This document shows, one piece after another, positions 30,201-45,200 of a stretch of 64,000 bases of DNA (position 1 is its first letter; the number at the start of each line of letters is the position of its first letter). A program made the position numbers and the translations under genes. The stretch is from Strix aluco (Eukaryota; Chordata; Aves; Strigiformes; Strigidae). The notes under the pieces were generated by a model. The model did no database searches and was not told where the DNA came from. It saw nothing but the letters and a program-made list of their open reading frames with translations. The DNA lies in the NCBI RefSeq assembly GCF_031877795.1, contig NC_133939.1:4383698-4447697 (forward strand), written 5' to 3'.

Positions 30201-33200
30201 CTAGATTTTGTTACGAAAGTCCCATTACTTTCTACTGCAGCTCAGCACTACAGCATACCAAAACCTGTCCAGCCTCGAGCCCATGAGTTGGTGCCAGAGC
30301 TGGTGAATAGGCTGCAGTCACAAACAGACCAAAATCAGAAACATCCAGAACTCCTAATGATATCAAATAATCAAGATAAGAAAGGGTCACAGCCACAGCT
30401 GAGGCTCCCTTCTGGAGGACTTTGCAACCCAGCATCTAGCAGCACAAGCATCTAGGCAGTGCAGCAGTGTCTGAGTACTCTTCAATGCTGGGACTGCCAG
30501 CGGGTCACGAGCTAGAGAAGGGGACAACTAGGAGGAGAGGACCTGGCACAGGGGCACAGATGGAAGCGTGGAAGATGTAGCAGTAAGAGGGCACCTTCAC
30601 GCCCACAAAACATTTTTGGTTAGCCAGGTCAGACGAACCAGCACACGAGAACCTGTCCTTGAGCGACGTGCCCCACGAAACCCGCTACACTAATTCCATG
30701 TGTGACACTGTACGGGTCTGGGATGTCTCAGCAAAATTCAGGAAAGAAGAGAGAAAAGTTTGGGTGATGCGCCAAAGTCACTGCTCTGACCAGGCTGCCA
30801 AGGAGCATTATGCTCTGGTAGGAGAGGTCCACATAAAACAAAGCCATGCACAAAATCAGATACGAGTTTCTGTGTGAGACAACAACACTATGTTGAACAA
30901 GAAACCACAGATGATTTCTCTTTCAACCCAAACATTCTTAATAAATTATCTGAAAAACTGCTGACAGAAGCTTCTTTCTACACTTCAGACTCTTGTTTAA
31001 AGTTGTCAAGTCATGTATTCAGTTCAAACCACTGCAAGTTTTAGAGAAATGAATTCTAGCAACTAATTCTTCATAGATTTTGACATCAGAGAAAGGAGTT
31101 ATAACAGACAACAACTGTTGTTTGTTATAGTACAACTCACAGCTATTATTTCAGCTCTCAAAATACTCAGTTTCTTTTTTAAATAGAATTTCTGCTCATT
31201 TTTCTCATCTCTGGATACTGTTACCATATAGCTCCCAGATAGCTGCTCTCATCTGTAAATCTAAAAAGTACTACACAAAAAAGTCAACACATCAGACCGG
31301 ACACAAGTGTCCGCGCAAGACAAGAAAATAGAAAGAAAAAAAATAGTAGTATACAAGGAGTACATGTAGTGTTTGTTACCTTGATGTGCAAAATGGCTGT
31401 TCCTGGTGGGTGGGCATCTGTTATCGATCGTAGCAGCTTCCCACTGGCCAGATCCCACATTGTGATCTGCAAGCAGATTGTTCTCAGTACACACGTTTAC
31501 TGCCAAGGGGTTCTCTCCATCACCTTGTGCGTCTGTACATCAATAAAATTCTATATTCCCAATATCATCCTGGGTTAGTAGGGTCTTCATATCAAAGAAA
31601 AGTGGTCTGAAATCTGTTCCCACCCTGTTTTTACAAGCAGTTTACTGTTCTGCTTGTACTTTTGTTGACATTAGAGTTATGTTCACAACTGTGAATCACA
31701 TCCTTTTGGCAAGCTCTCACCACCTGCCCAAACTCACTCACCTCACAGCTATCTGCCTGATAACACAATTAAAGAATGCAAGATAACTGTGCTACCACAC
31801 AACACTGTTCAAAGTGGCATTTCTCTCTCACACGATCAGTGAACAGTTGAATAATCTCTGCTAGCACCCGTCAGCAAAACTCAAGCATCTCCCACAGCTA
31901 CCCTGAACCTTGTCACTCGTGTCTCTCTGTGTTTGCTCAGCATGACAGGTCAGGTAGGAGTATACAGCTTGGCTTGAGCTTGGATATTAAATTCAGGCAA
32001 TTCCTCAACTAAGTCATAAACTGCATAACTCAGGGATATTTAGCCCAGAAGAGCTGAGATTACAATTTAAATCAAACTTTTTATTGGAAATACTATTTTA
32101 TATGGTTCCATAAATCTTTATCAAAGCTTTGTAGACCGGATGATTTCAGAACTGCTGCTCCAAACTATTTCATCTCAGTGACATTTAAAACTGGCCACTG
32201 CTCTGCATGGATCAAATCTGTATTTCCACACGGTCTGGAGCAGTCTGTCATCTAGCCCACAGGCATTGAAGTGTGTTTTAATCTAGAATTAAGGTGAAAG
32301 CCAAAGGAACAAAATGAAATGAAACTAAAAAGAAAAAAAAGAAGCCTTCTTTGTATTTCATGGACCTCTACATTTTGCCAGATTAACTTCTATCCATTTT
32401 GGTTTAGGTTTAGCCTTACAACTTTTGTTCAGGAATTGCTTTCTCTCTTTAGGTTCAGAGAAGGGCATAAAACTACAACAGCAAACTCAGACCCTTTTTC
32501 CCCCTGCATTCAAAAGCTATGCTGCTTCCATCATACAACAGAAGGTATTAGTAAAACTGAACTTTGGGGCTGGATATGAGTTTCAAGAATTTCAAGTCAT
32601 CACCACAGTAAAAACTAGCTTTAATTACAAAGCATAGATTTCACAAAGTGACCTAAAAAGACTAAACTGGTTGTCCTGATGCGCCATTGCACATTTCAGT
32701 TTATAAGGAACAAGACTTATGTCACAATGAGCCACAATTAATTGAATCCTTCACTATATTCTGTATTACCCATTTCTTCCACAGAAACCTACCCCAAACA
32801 ATCTGAGTTAGCTCACTTGGATGCAGGAACTGGCTGGCCAAAAAACCTCCAAGCAGCTCAAGGCAGGCACACTGCTTCTCAGCCCAAAACCAACTACAAA
32901 CAGCTACATATTGAGTGTGCTTGGCTTGGAGCTATTGTCACCTCTGGATAGCGTCTGCAGGAGGGCAGAGCACTGGACCGTCTCACCCGATGGGAATTAC
33001 CTGTCCTTTCGCAAAGCCACACAGGAGCCTCGAACAGTCATTGTTGATACTGAGAGCAGAGATAGCCCCATACTGGGCCCCAACAGCAGTGCTGCCCAGA
33101 CACAGCCGAAGAGCCTGGTTTTGATCTAGAGCAGAACAATTAGTAAGAAATTAGAGAGAAAGAAAGAGCAATGATTAAAATTAACATCATGCAATTATTT

Positions 33201-36200
33201 ATGTAGACAATTCACTTGGGGTACATTAATGATTCACAGGCTTGCAGTTAAGTTCTTAAAAAAGAGTTTACAAGATGAAGGCACATATTAGTACAGAGGT
33301 AGTGGGACACTTGCAGGGAAATACAAAAATTATTTTCAAAAGTACAAAAGAGGTACAGGGAATATGGAAATGCAGAGGTATTACAAACTGAAGAAGAAAC
33401 TACTTAGAAAAGTCAAAGCAATATCTAGCTTTCCTTTTGCTATTCTGCAATGGTTGTAGCAAGGAAGATGACAGAAAATTAATTCTATCTTCTGAGCCTT
33501 ATGTATATGCCAATTTGAACATCCCCAATACAAGCTTTTGGTAAGTGCCATTTTACGTAACTTCTATTCTTCAGTTTTGTTGGTAAAGGTCAGAAGCTGG
33601 AGGAATAATGAACTTGTGTCTCCAGGCTGCACAGGTAAAATGCTTGATGAGTTCTACTGCACACAGCTCTTACTTCATAAGGAAACAGCAATGACCACCA
33701 CACTGTGACAGAACTTCCCTTCCTGAGACACAGGCTACTGCAAAGGAGGTGCTAATGCCTGCACAGCCTCCTAGGGACGGCACTGCTGCATGGCTGTGCC
33801 CTGTTTGCCCCCTGCAGACAACAAACAGCAGGCACTTCTGTCTGCGCCAAGTTCTTGTCTGCTTCCACAAGTGACTAAAAATTGCTTTATGAGATGTTGC
33901 ACTTCAGGCATTATGAATGATAACCTTCTGCCTGTCTTTGGTGCATTGCCCTTAAAAGCTAAGAAAATAAATGTTCTGGATCTGCTTTTTCCACCTCTGT
34001 CTGGTTTTGTCCTGCAAAATTTTGAGTGGGGGAGGAAGCAAAAAGATGCTTTGTGAGGATTGTTGGAATGAAGACTAGAGATTTGAAATGCATCAGAAGC
34101 ACCAGAAAACACTGCATGCAGGACTACACCTTGAGCAAGGAAGGGAAAAGACAGGATCCAGGGAGCAGACAGCAGCTGAGCACCAGAAACACCCTGGAAG
34201 AGCTGCCCAAGGCATGGGACGCATTTCTCCAAGTTGCAGCACTGCTAGCAATGTGCTAGATGTGAAACAGAGCATGGACATCTCCCCCATTTCTTCCCCC
34301 ATACAAAGGGATGCATTCATCAATCTGCACAGACAGATTGATGGCTGAGCACACACAGAGTGGGAGTCACCTTTCCAAATTGTACCAGTATGAAGAGGCA
34401 TTAGTGAGAGGACTGAAACGCTGGCAAGAAGAGTACCTGAACTCACGGATTACTCTAAAGCACTGTTTAGGGTGAGCAGAAAGAGGCTAGGGCCAAGTTC
34501 AAATACTTTTTCCACTCTATTCCTTGTTTTCCTGCATCTGCGTCAATAAACTCATCTGCTCTTGTGCCCCCCAAAAAATTCCTTTTCCTGCAAAATCTGG
34601 ACAGTGGGATGGAGAGGGTGTTACAAACACCACTTGTTCTGCACACCAAATGAGACAGAGCCTAGGAGAGACAGAAAGGCTGTGCTCTGTCTTGCAAATG
34701 CACAAGCAAGGCTCAGATATTACAGAAAACTGTCAGTTTTGATCTAAAACATGGCAACAATAATGGTCAATAGGACACCATATGTTATGGGTGCTCAGAG
34801 ACATCAGGATTCTTGTGAATGTTGAAGAACTCTGCTCTTGAAATGTGTGAGAGGAAAAGAGAAAGGTGCCTTGGGTTGACCATATCATCTCTTCATCAGG
34901 TGTCAAGCAGCCCAGGCAGTTCTGGGAAAAGCTACCTGTTCTTCATGGACTTCTGCTCTGCTGTGCCTGCCAGCACAACACCTGATGCTGCACGGAGCAT
35001 CTTTTTCTACAGTCTGACTTATGCCAAATACAGAACAGGGGAGTTGCACTTTCTAAAGAGAATTGACATTTGCTTGTTAACACTTAAAAACATTTTATAA
35101 AGATACTGCTACTACTGTAAGAGATGTTCAGTTAAACTATAGGTAGATGAAGATTATTTTTCACTGTTAAATAATCAGAAACTGTGCAAAACACTACTTT
35201 TCATTAGCTTTCCAAATGAATGTGACATTGTTCAAGATAAAATTCTGAAAGCCAAGGAGAATATGAAGGTTCAAACTGGCTGAACCTACATGTACAGAAG
35301 CAGCTCTGAAAGTTCTGACAGTCACACAAGTTACTGTTTAAATATATATCTAAATTTTATAAGCCTTGACACTCATGTTTAACTAAACAAAGGATATATA
35401 CAATTCAAGTGACTATACTGTGAATGGCTGCCATCAGTCAATACATAAGAGGAACATGGAGCCAAAACTACTTCAGTATCACCATAGCAAGAAGTTAGAA
35501 AAGCAACATGCAATTCATTGCATCTGCCACTCAAGCATAACACAGAGCCTTCCTGAAGGTCAGTCTGATGCCACAGAGCCACAGCAAACCACAGCACCTT
35601 CTGCTCCAGGGGCCAGGCAGGGTATTTCTGCCACCACCTCTAGTACCAAGCACAAGGCAGTGGAAACACTTCAAAACTAAGGCCATTGCTCTGCACACAG
35701 CTATCCTTATTAGGATAATCACAGAATCATCTCGGTTGGAAAAGCCCTTGAAGCTCCTCCAGTCCAACCACGAACCTCACACTGACCATTCCCAACTCCA
35801 CCAGATCCCTCAGCGCTGGGTCAACCCGACTCTTCAACCCCTCCAGGGATGGGGACTCCCCCCCTGCCCTGGGCAGCCCATTCCAACGCCCAACAACCCC
35901 TTCTGCAAAGAAATCCTTCCTAAGAGCCAGTCTGACCCTGCCCTGGCGCAGCTTGAGGCCATTCCCTCTTGTCCTGGCGCTGGTTCCTTGGCTCAAGAGA
36001 CTCATCCCCCCTCTCTGCACCCTCCTTTCAGGTAGTTGTAGAGGGCCATGAGGTCTCCCCTCAGCCTCCTCTTCTCCAGACTAAACCCCCCCCAGTTCCC
36101 TCAGCCGCTCCCCATCAGACCTGTGCTCCAGACCCTGCACCAGCTCCGTTGCCCTTCTCTGGACACGCTCGAGTCATTCAATGGCTTTTTTGGAGTGAGG

Positions 36201-39200
36201 GGCCCAAAACTGAACCCAGTCATTGAGGTGCGGCCTCACCAGTGCCGAGTACAGGGGTAAGATCCCTTCCCTGTCCCTGCTGGCCACGCTATTTAAGATG
36301 ACAGCGGAAGCCATGTGATGGAAATAAACATCTTTCTTTGCCATGCTACTAGAAAACACCTTGACATCACTGTGACAAGGGTGTACATGGCATAGATCAG
36401 AACAGGTCAAAGAAAAAGAAGAAAAGTCATGGAAGATTTCCATGAAAGCTCAGAGAACACAGAGTTATAGCTGGAAAGCAAGTTCCCCACAGATATATTC
36501 TCCGAATGGTGTCTCTCAAGTACCAAAGAAATAACTCCTGTTCCAGAGGTCTGGAAACACAGTTCATTTACAAAAAGACCATCTGCTAACTGCAGCTCTT
36601 GCTATTAAAGGTGAATTGCATCCTGTTCCTTCCACTTCAGCTTAAACCTGTCAATAAGTCAATAACCTGTTTCCTGTAAGGCATGAAAAAGGAGAATCTT
36701 TCACAGCTTCCTCTGAAAAGGGCAACAGCTTCAGAATCACTACTACTTTCAATCCAGCTTTACGTCTTTATATATATACACCCACATAAACTTTCAAATC
36801 CATTTTCTTCTTCCCTCACAATGTCAATTCAAAACAAACAAGAGCCCCACTCCACCCCAAAATTAAATGCTTTGTGTGACTCAAGTTATTCCTTCCTAAG
36901 AAGGAAGCACCCATTGTTTGCCAGAGATGCATTTTCAGAGTTGAGAAATGATCACTTGGAAAGCTAACCCCAGAAAAACCCATGCCAGTATTTGTTCTCG
37001 TTTCCAGCCAGTCAAAAGATGACACACAAGGAGGAGCCATCAGGTAAGATTTTTTTCAAAAAACTGACTACCAATAAAATGGATGAAATTGCTTCCAAAG
37101 AAAAGCAACATGACTGAATCAATGAGCTCTGGTAGAGTAGCAAAAATGGATAAGAGCAAAAGGTTATAAAAACTGATCTGATTATCTTCCAGACTAATAT
37201 TACCAGTTTTGAATTAAGACACATTTAGGATTAAGCACAAAAAGCTTTTTCAAAATGTTGGAACAAAGGTGATCTCAGATCACCAGGTTTTCATCAAGAT
37301 CTTTTCCTTAAGCCATGATTTTCCTGAGGTTAAAAGGCCTGCTTTATTTCCTGCAAAATTTCTCAAATATTACAAATAGGTCCTTTCCTCCCACCTTTAT
37401 CAGGCAGGGTAGCAGTAAATGCTCTCCCAGAAGGTATATCCCTCCTGGGCCTGGGGATCAGGAGGACAATAGACAGGGAGCTAATGGGACAGGCTGCAGA
37501 CACCCTCTCCCCCAACAACACAGCAGCTGTCCCCTAAACCAAGGCAGGCTGAACTCTGCTCCCCACCTCCTCTCCTCGGCTTCAGCTAGTGAAATGATTA
37601 CTCAGAGCAGGGGTTAAGTCAGACCACCTGTGGCTACCACATCAGGAACCCACTGCTCCCTCCTCAGCTGCAAAACCAGTGCGTGAGCAGGGCTTTCAGA
37701 AGTCGCTGCCTGCTTGCATGGCTTTCACAGAATTTCTGGCTTGTGGCTCTTTGAATTGAGTTCCTACTCCATAGCACTCCCACTTGACAGCTCTCAGGCA
37801 GAAATAGATGGATGATCTCATGGGAGAGCCTTTGTCCTACCCCAAAATAATGCCTTTACAAACAGCTACGGACCTGATGCCCTAAAACATTATAAATAAC
37901 ACATTTAGCTGTTCCTGTGCTGTTCTTGCCTGGAGAATTTATAAGTGTGCAATGCACATGCATTCAATAACCAATTCCCAAACCAGCCAGCAGTATTATC
38001 CACTGACTGGCTACTGCACTGCCTTACTTGCTGCTTATCTGGCATCCTAAATTCTGGCACAGACAACATGCAAACTGGGCAAGACAGGAGTTGTTCATGC
38101 AGGGTACGTGCATGGTGCAGTGTTACTGTACCTTTTCCTTTCCAGTCCACACAGAAAGGGCAAAAAGAGGAAAGAAAAAGCCAGAAATCAATACAAAAGA
38201 GTGAAGTTGGTTAACAGCATATATGCGATAATCTTCAAAGACAGAGAGAACCTTCAGATTTTGCTGATAGTGTTTTCCTTTTGTTAACATTTCCCCTTTT
38301 GATTTATTCAAGTAATAGCTAGTGGTTTTAAACCAGGGGTTTAAAAAACATATGAAATCGCTGAAGAAAAACGAGTTCATAAATTTGGACTTCATTGTAT
38401 TGAAGACCAAAAAAATCTGACAGGAAATAAAACTGGAAGTTCACAGTGACATAATTAGTAAAACTATTTTCAACAGTTACCATCAGCTAATCAACTCCCC
38501 ATTAACTTCTAAAAACAACCAAGGTCCCCAAAATCTAGTTTTAATGCTGTCTTTAGGTACTTACACTACCTGTTCTCTCAAGACATCATGCTACGTCCAC
38601 ACCTCAACAAAGACTTAGGACACCACCCATAAGTTTTACTGCCAACAGAGGAAATAAATGGTTTGATGCTAATCAAACCAAAGTTTAGCTATATAGAAAT
38701 TTTCTGCTCAGAACATAGTCTCCATGAAAAATAACTCACTGAAAAATTTCAGTGAGTTCTGTTTAAGGGCTAGTTTTTGAGTAGTGTAAAAACCCCTTGG
38801 CTCTTCTAGGAAGAAAACCTCAGAAGATTATTTGTTTATTGTTACAGGCTTGTTGGGAGAGCACTTCTCCACTCCAGCTAGCAATCCTCAAGGAAAGTCA
38901 TGGCACACAGCACCATTGTTCATTTGCACAATGCTCACAAGTTTCCAGACAAGTTTCAGAAAGAATTTAGCAAAAGGATGGCCCTCATTTATATAAAAAA
39001 AAAAATAATCCCCCAAGTGAGCACATCACTAGAAACAAGCTAAGGGTCATATTCTTAAGGCATAAAAAACTGTCATTATCCAAATGTGGCAACAAAGCAT
39101 CAAATAGAAGATAAACTACCTGAAAAATAGGTAAAAAATGAGAGCATGAAACTCTTCTCAGTAATGTCAGATCATGTAATAAACAGCAAATACCAGAAAT

Positions 39201-42200
39201 GGCAAATTGAAAGGTTTAGAGGGTTGTTAGGAATTTTTTTTCCCCTGCAAGATTATGTGGCCCTGGAGCAGGTTACCAGAGGAGTGTATGCACACACATT
39301 TGCCTGTTGGGCAGTATTTTCCATCCGTAAGAGTTCTTCAAGACTTGGCTAGACAAAGCCAGAGCTGCCTTGACCCAGTTATTGGTGACAGTCCCACACC
39401 AAACGGCATGGCTACAGGCCTCCAGACATCCCTTCCTACCAACACTTCTGCAACGCTTACAAGATGGCAAAGAGTGGGCATCTAATCCAACTCTAATCCA
39501 CAAGAAAAATATTGTTTTTCAAAGGTTAGATGCACAGAGAACTGTACTGTGATAATTTATCAAGAGCCAACAGAAGCATTCAAAAAAGCAGAATGAAAGC
39601 TACCCAGGTCTTCCTTACAAAGGACAAAGCAGACAAGTCAAGAGGTACAGGTGGACTTAGAAAGAGACAAATGAAATAGCTACATAAAGTCACATGTATG
39701 AAAGAAAAAATAAAGGGTTAAAAAATTTGCTAGTGACACAAAACTATTCAGAGAAATTTGAACATCAGCAGTGTTCAAACAGAAAATGGAACTACATTTT
39801 GCAGGCAAAAAAAGGTGATGTTTCATTGTACAGTATAAACCAGGCACACAGCTTACAAAAATTGAGGGAGTAAATCTCATCCTAATTAACACACCTAGCA
39901 GAAAAATATCTCTGTAAAAAAATTACAGAAATTGATTGGTCTACAGACATAAACTGCTGGTTTAAATTACAGAATAAAACCAAGCCAGAACACTAATCCC
40001 TTCTTTTTGCACACAAGGTGGCCTTATACAGCCATATCCTGCGATGATTTCCTCTCTGCAGGATAGATCTGAGAGCACTGGGGTCAACACCCAAGTTTTA
40101 GTTACAGAACTGACAGAATTTCACAGAGAACAGAATTGTACAGGAACATTCATGCCCATATCTGAAACAAATTTGGATGATGTTCTTTCGTTCCTCATCA
40201 CCTTTAAATAGACTCACAGAATAACTTCAGTTGCAAGGGAGTTGCGGAGGTCTCTGGCCCAGTCCTGCTGCTCCAAGCAAAGTCAACGAGATCAGCTTGC
40301 TCAGGGCCTTGCTGAGCTTTCAACACCCCCCAAGGAAGCAGACTCCACAACCTCTCAACCCTTATCAAATGCTTCAGCACCCTCATGGTGAAAAATCTAA
40401 TCTGAGCTTCCCATGTTGCAACTTGGGTCCACTGCCTCTTACCTAACACCATGGACCTTTCAGAAGGGTCCGAGTCTCTCTCTCCCTTTCCATCAGGTAG
40501 TAGAAGATAGCAACATGAACATCCCCTCAGCCACCTTGTCTCCATGCAGGAGAAACCCAATTCTCTCAGCCTCTCCTCATGCATCATGTGCTTCAGCCCT
40601 GTATTCGTCTTGGCGACTCCCTTCCACCGGGCTCACTGCGGTACATCGATGTCTGTCTTGTACTGAGCAGCCCCAAACTGGCCACAGAAGGTCAGACGTC
40701 ATCTCACAAGTACAGAGCAGAGTAATAGTTTTCCTCAACCTGCTGAATGCACTTGTGATAATACAGCCCAGTATGCGGCTGTACAAACAATAACTTTATG
40801 TGTTTCAGACTACACAGCCTTGCAAAGACCATGGCCAAAATAACAGTAAATAAGTTGGTCCAAAGTAATCAATGCCATAACAAAGAAAACTTTGTTTAAA
40901 CACACTTGCACTGAGCAGAACAAACAAATCTTACCAAATACATTAATTGCAATACCATAGCACACTAAGCACCTCGGACATTCAGTGGTGCATCCTCTTA
41001 AACAGGACTTGATGCAGAAATAATACCAAAGGTAAGAATGACCCTTCCTCTGTGCAGGCTTATATAAAGTCTTTGAGCCCCTTCTGGAGTGTAAAATGCT
41101 AAAAAGAATATCTCTCTATTATGACACTTGCAGTGAACAGCTTCTTGTTTAAAAGCTTACTGACTTCATAGTGTCTGCATATAGAGAGAACAACAGGAAA
41201 ATCAGAGTAAAAATGCATTCCATAGTAGTGATATTGGACATCTCCACGTACTCGCCAACTTTTAGAAAAACTAAAAAGATCTACTACTAAGAACTCAGTA
41301 AGATCATGTGTCAACTGTAGCAGATAAGAAGTTATTTATGTTGAGATTAAGCACATCCCGTAACTGTTTCAATACCGGATTAAGCAAATAGCATCAAATA
41401 GTTTAATATCTAAATACCCAGGAAGGCAAGTCTTACACTGTCACAGTCTCTCCCATCCTTCTGTTGTACCCTGTCCCCCATAACTTTTGGTCTCTTGAAT
41501 AATTTCAGCCAATTTTGAAAGAAAAACAGATAATGAAATTTCTGAAACTGTTATGAATTTGGTGCTGCATAGACAAAAGGTGCAAAAACTCAATGCGTAT
41601 GGGAGCAATTCAAGAGCTGTTCTCACCCGGTTGGTAAGCTGGATAAACAGAGGCACAAACTCAGAAACTTTTTTAAGAAAGTTTGGTGATAAGAGGAAGG
41701 AAAGCATAACAGAATGAAGGGACAGAGAAGTGACTGGTGCAGAGGAAGGTCAGGGAAGGAGAAACCTATGATGCAAGCCTGCAGGTAGCCATGGGTCAGA
41801 AATTCCACTTCCCAAAGAATACATTTTAATTTCCCTAATCCTGGCAGCTATTATGTCAGAGGGGAGAAGAAGATTAATACTGTACGAGATGATGGTTGTA
41901 TACTGGTTCTGGTTTCTTCCACGTGAAAACAGAGTAATTTATATGAAAACCCAGAAAAGGCTCTTTAGACAACTGCCACAGAGCTAAATTTCTCAATATC
42001 AGTGTGCCAATCTTCAACAAAGAAGAAGAAATACGTGAATAAGAACAACTAAAATATTATTTGTGCTTTATTTCTTTCCTGAAAGAAAATAACATTTAGC
42101 ACAAAATGAACATATTAGAAGAAATCCACCCTGCAACTCTAATCCAGGCTGGTTTTTTTTGCTTGTGTTTGGGGTTTTTTTAGGATCATTAAAATGCAAA

Positions 42201-45200
42201 TAACTCAAAACTTTAGTTTTAACTTACCAAATATCAGTGCTAACCCATGGGAAGTCCCCACTGCTATCAGATTTGATGCTGCCTGAAACAGTCATGCAGA
42301 AAGATTGAAAGTCACAAATCCACTACTTAAACTCTCACTTCGCTCATGCGAAGTTTGTCAAAAGGAGAAGATTTAAAAGGTTATAGATATAATCATTTTC
42401 TAATTTATAAGTGACAAGCAGTTCCTATGTGAAAGCTAGAGAAGTATTACACCTGAATGACCATCACACAGATTTTCTCAAGTTCAGAGGGCTGCCTTTT
42501 CCTCTGCTGTTTGAAATTCAAATGCTCAAGAGTGGTACTCGGAGTGAAATTTCTTCTCTGTAAAGTCAGCCTCATTCTTTTGGTGTAGTAGCTGAGTATA
42601 AATACTCAGAGGATTTTTTTCTCACTCAGCTGCTACATCCTCATCTGAACTCCTCTACAACCCTGGGCAGCACTGGTCCCCTGAAGAGATAGTCCCCAGT
42701 AAGCCCAGAGACTCCAACTTCCTTGCATGGGGAATTAAACACAGCTCCAAGATTCTATTGCACTTGCAACCTGCACCCAATTAAATAAAACTTAGTAGAA
42801 ATCACATAATGCTGTAGATATATTAATGTTGTTCTACTTTTTATTTCTTAACAAGTGTAAGTCAGATTTAAAAAATTAAGTGCTTTAATGTCTGGAGGAT
42901 GTAAGTACAGGTTTTTATCCTGTGTGCACATCAGTCACAGCATGCTTCCAATCCTGCTGTGCAACCTTTTGCCTTAGATGTAACTAGGTTTTCTTCCTTT
43001 TTTTTTTTTTAAACAAAAAGCATAACTTCTTATGGATTGCTGCCACTACAGTCAAAGCAACCAAGCACATCTTTAGTTTCTTTGAAAAACATTAAAACTC
43101 ATTTCACAAGCAGAGAACAAATCTTCGCTGTATTTCCTTAAAATGTTTCTCTTCTCCTTTAACTATAGGCAGCTTCACTTCTGATGTAATTTAATTAGCA
43201 TGCTTGACTTCAAGAAATTTAATGCAAATTGCTAAGCAGGAGTATCTTTCAGACAGACTTTTAGTGAAATTTTATATTTTAAGGTCATATTTCAGTTACA
43301 TCAGAGCCATAGAGATTCTGAACCCATCACTTTATGAGCACTTCAGTTTAAGTTTCTTTAAAAAAATTGTTAGGAGTCAAAGCAGTAACTGGCAAAGCAG
43401 CAACACCTAGAGAAATTCCATGTGTTCAACAGATAAACACCTACAGGGGGAAGGTTACGTGCTCAACTAACAAGCCCTGTGTGATGACATGAAAAAGGAG
43501 AGTGTGGGATTTGACCAGCAGAGGGGCAGCTGGGCAGTTAAAGGTTGAACTCTGCCTCCAGGAACCAGATCTTTCATGCTGCTTCTCCCAGCCCTCAGAT
43601 TTGAAAATTCTTGGTAAGGCTAAGATGAAAGATGCATTTATCAGCTGTCTTAAATTACCGCTTTAACAAAGTTACATGAAAACTAACTGTACAGTACTTG
43701 AAAATTGTTGGGGTACTTACAATTGCAGTGGGCAAGCCAGCATCCACTTTGTCCTAGAAAAACAGGACAAATCATAAGTAAGAGACAGAATTCCCAGCTC
43801 TGTACATGTCTCTAATAATTAGAACTACAACATGCAGACAAATCAACACAAGTTGCATTTTAATAGCCCCACCAGGGCAGAGAATGCTGAGGGAACCACT
43901 GGCTAGAAATACCCAGAAGGGATGAGGAAGTGCACAGAAATGGAGAGGAAGCAGAATACCCTGTAATTCCTTACGAAAATTACCATGTTCTTCTCAAAAC
44001 AGTCTAATCTTAACAACAGTTTTCAGTATTCTCTGTGTACACGGCACAGACACTTGCAAACCTCCCTCCCTCTCCCCTCCAAGCACACCTTACTAGCTTC
44101 CCAAGCAACAGCCAGCAGCAGCACACTAATGGTCAGGCCCTGGCCACACAGCCAGCACGAAACACTCACAGACGAGTCACCCTCGCGAGCCTACCTCGCA
44201 CACTTCAGAAATCACACGCTTTTCACAAAAGCAGAACAATAGCACAATTTTATATTAACATTTCCCACCAGGTTTTATGACACCCAGCAACACAAATCAG
44301 TGTTAAGGAGGACCTAGCACCTTGCTGCTGCAATAAGTCACTAATACCTGATTCACTGCTGGCTAGGGACTACTAGTTAGTAGTTTATGTACCAAACATG
44401 TTAGCATTATCCAGAACTAATAGTGTGGGGAGGGAGGAGATCACACACAAACCCCTCCACACCATAATAGGTTCAAATTTTTCTTAATGGATGTGACCAG
44501 GAGAACAAAAACCACCTACTGCTGCAGATACTATTTGGGCAGAAATTCCTTTCAGAAGCGAGAGCCGTATAACTGATCCATGGAGCGAGAGAGAATCAGG
44601 GAGCTTTTTCTTCCTAAGGAAATAAGAAATACATGAAATGCATTAGAGCAGAATAAAAGTTTGGAACTTGCATAACCCACAGCCAAACCAGCAGGTAAAC
44701 TCTGCATGCACGCATCACCGTTTCCACTCTTATTCTTGGCGCCTACACGCACAGAATGAAACAGGTACAAGATTACTGGCAAAGCCTGATACGCACCACT
44801 GTGCCTGCATAAAATGTGTTTTTAACTCATCTCCCAGGGAAAAAAAAAAGTTCTTCAAACAAATTTTCAGTTTCAAGCACGTATCTGCAAACCTTTAAAT
44901 TTATTAATAAAGCCTGAAAGCAACACTTTTTCTCTTTAATTAATCTTCCAGTGAGTTTCAGCCTTAAAAAGGTGAGTATCTTAAGGAAAATACACAATTG
45001 GAAAAGGCTCATTAAGAGAATACAGACCCCTAGGAAAACTGGATATATGCTTAAAGAATAGCAATCAAAAGACAGCTGATCTGATATGAAAGGTTAAGTG
45101 TTTCTGTTCATGGAGAAAATGTCTTTAAAAAGTAACTACTGTACAGGGGACAGTTATTTCTAAAGAGCACTGGTATACTGTAGCAAACAGAGTAGAGGGA

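Larger units (their letters stand above)
33126..42227 (-). other. VPS8: VPS8 intron 6 (largest intron, 9.1 kb)
   Basis: It holds three CR1 fragments (39.2 and 40.2-40.8 kb, and 35.7-36.3 kb) and otherwise unremarkable AT-rich sequence. Several open frames over 100 codons, such as 33,771-34,232 on the minus strand, have no recognisable domain and look like chance. Confidence 0.85.

Noticed and set aside
33771-34232. Minus-strand open frame of 153 codons
   Set aside because: In VPS8 intron 6; no domain, and flanked by no VPS8-compatible splice sites. The VPS8 frame is complete without it.
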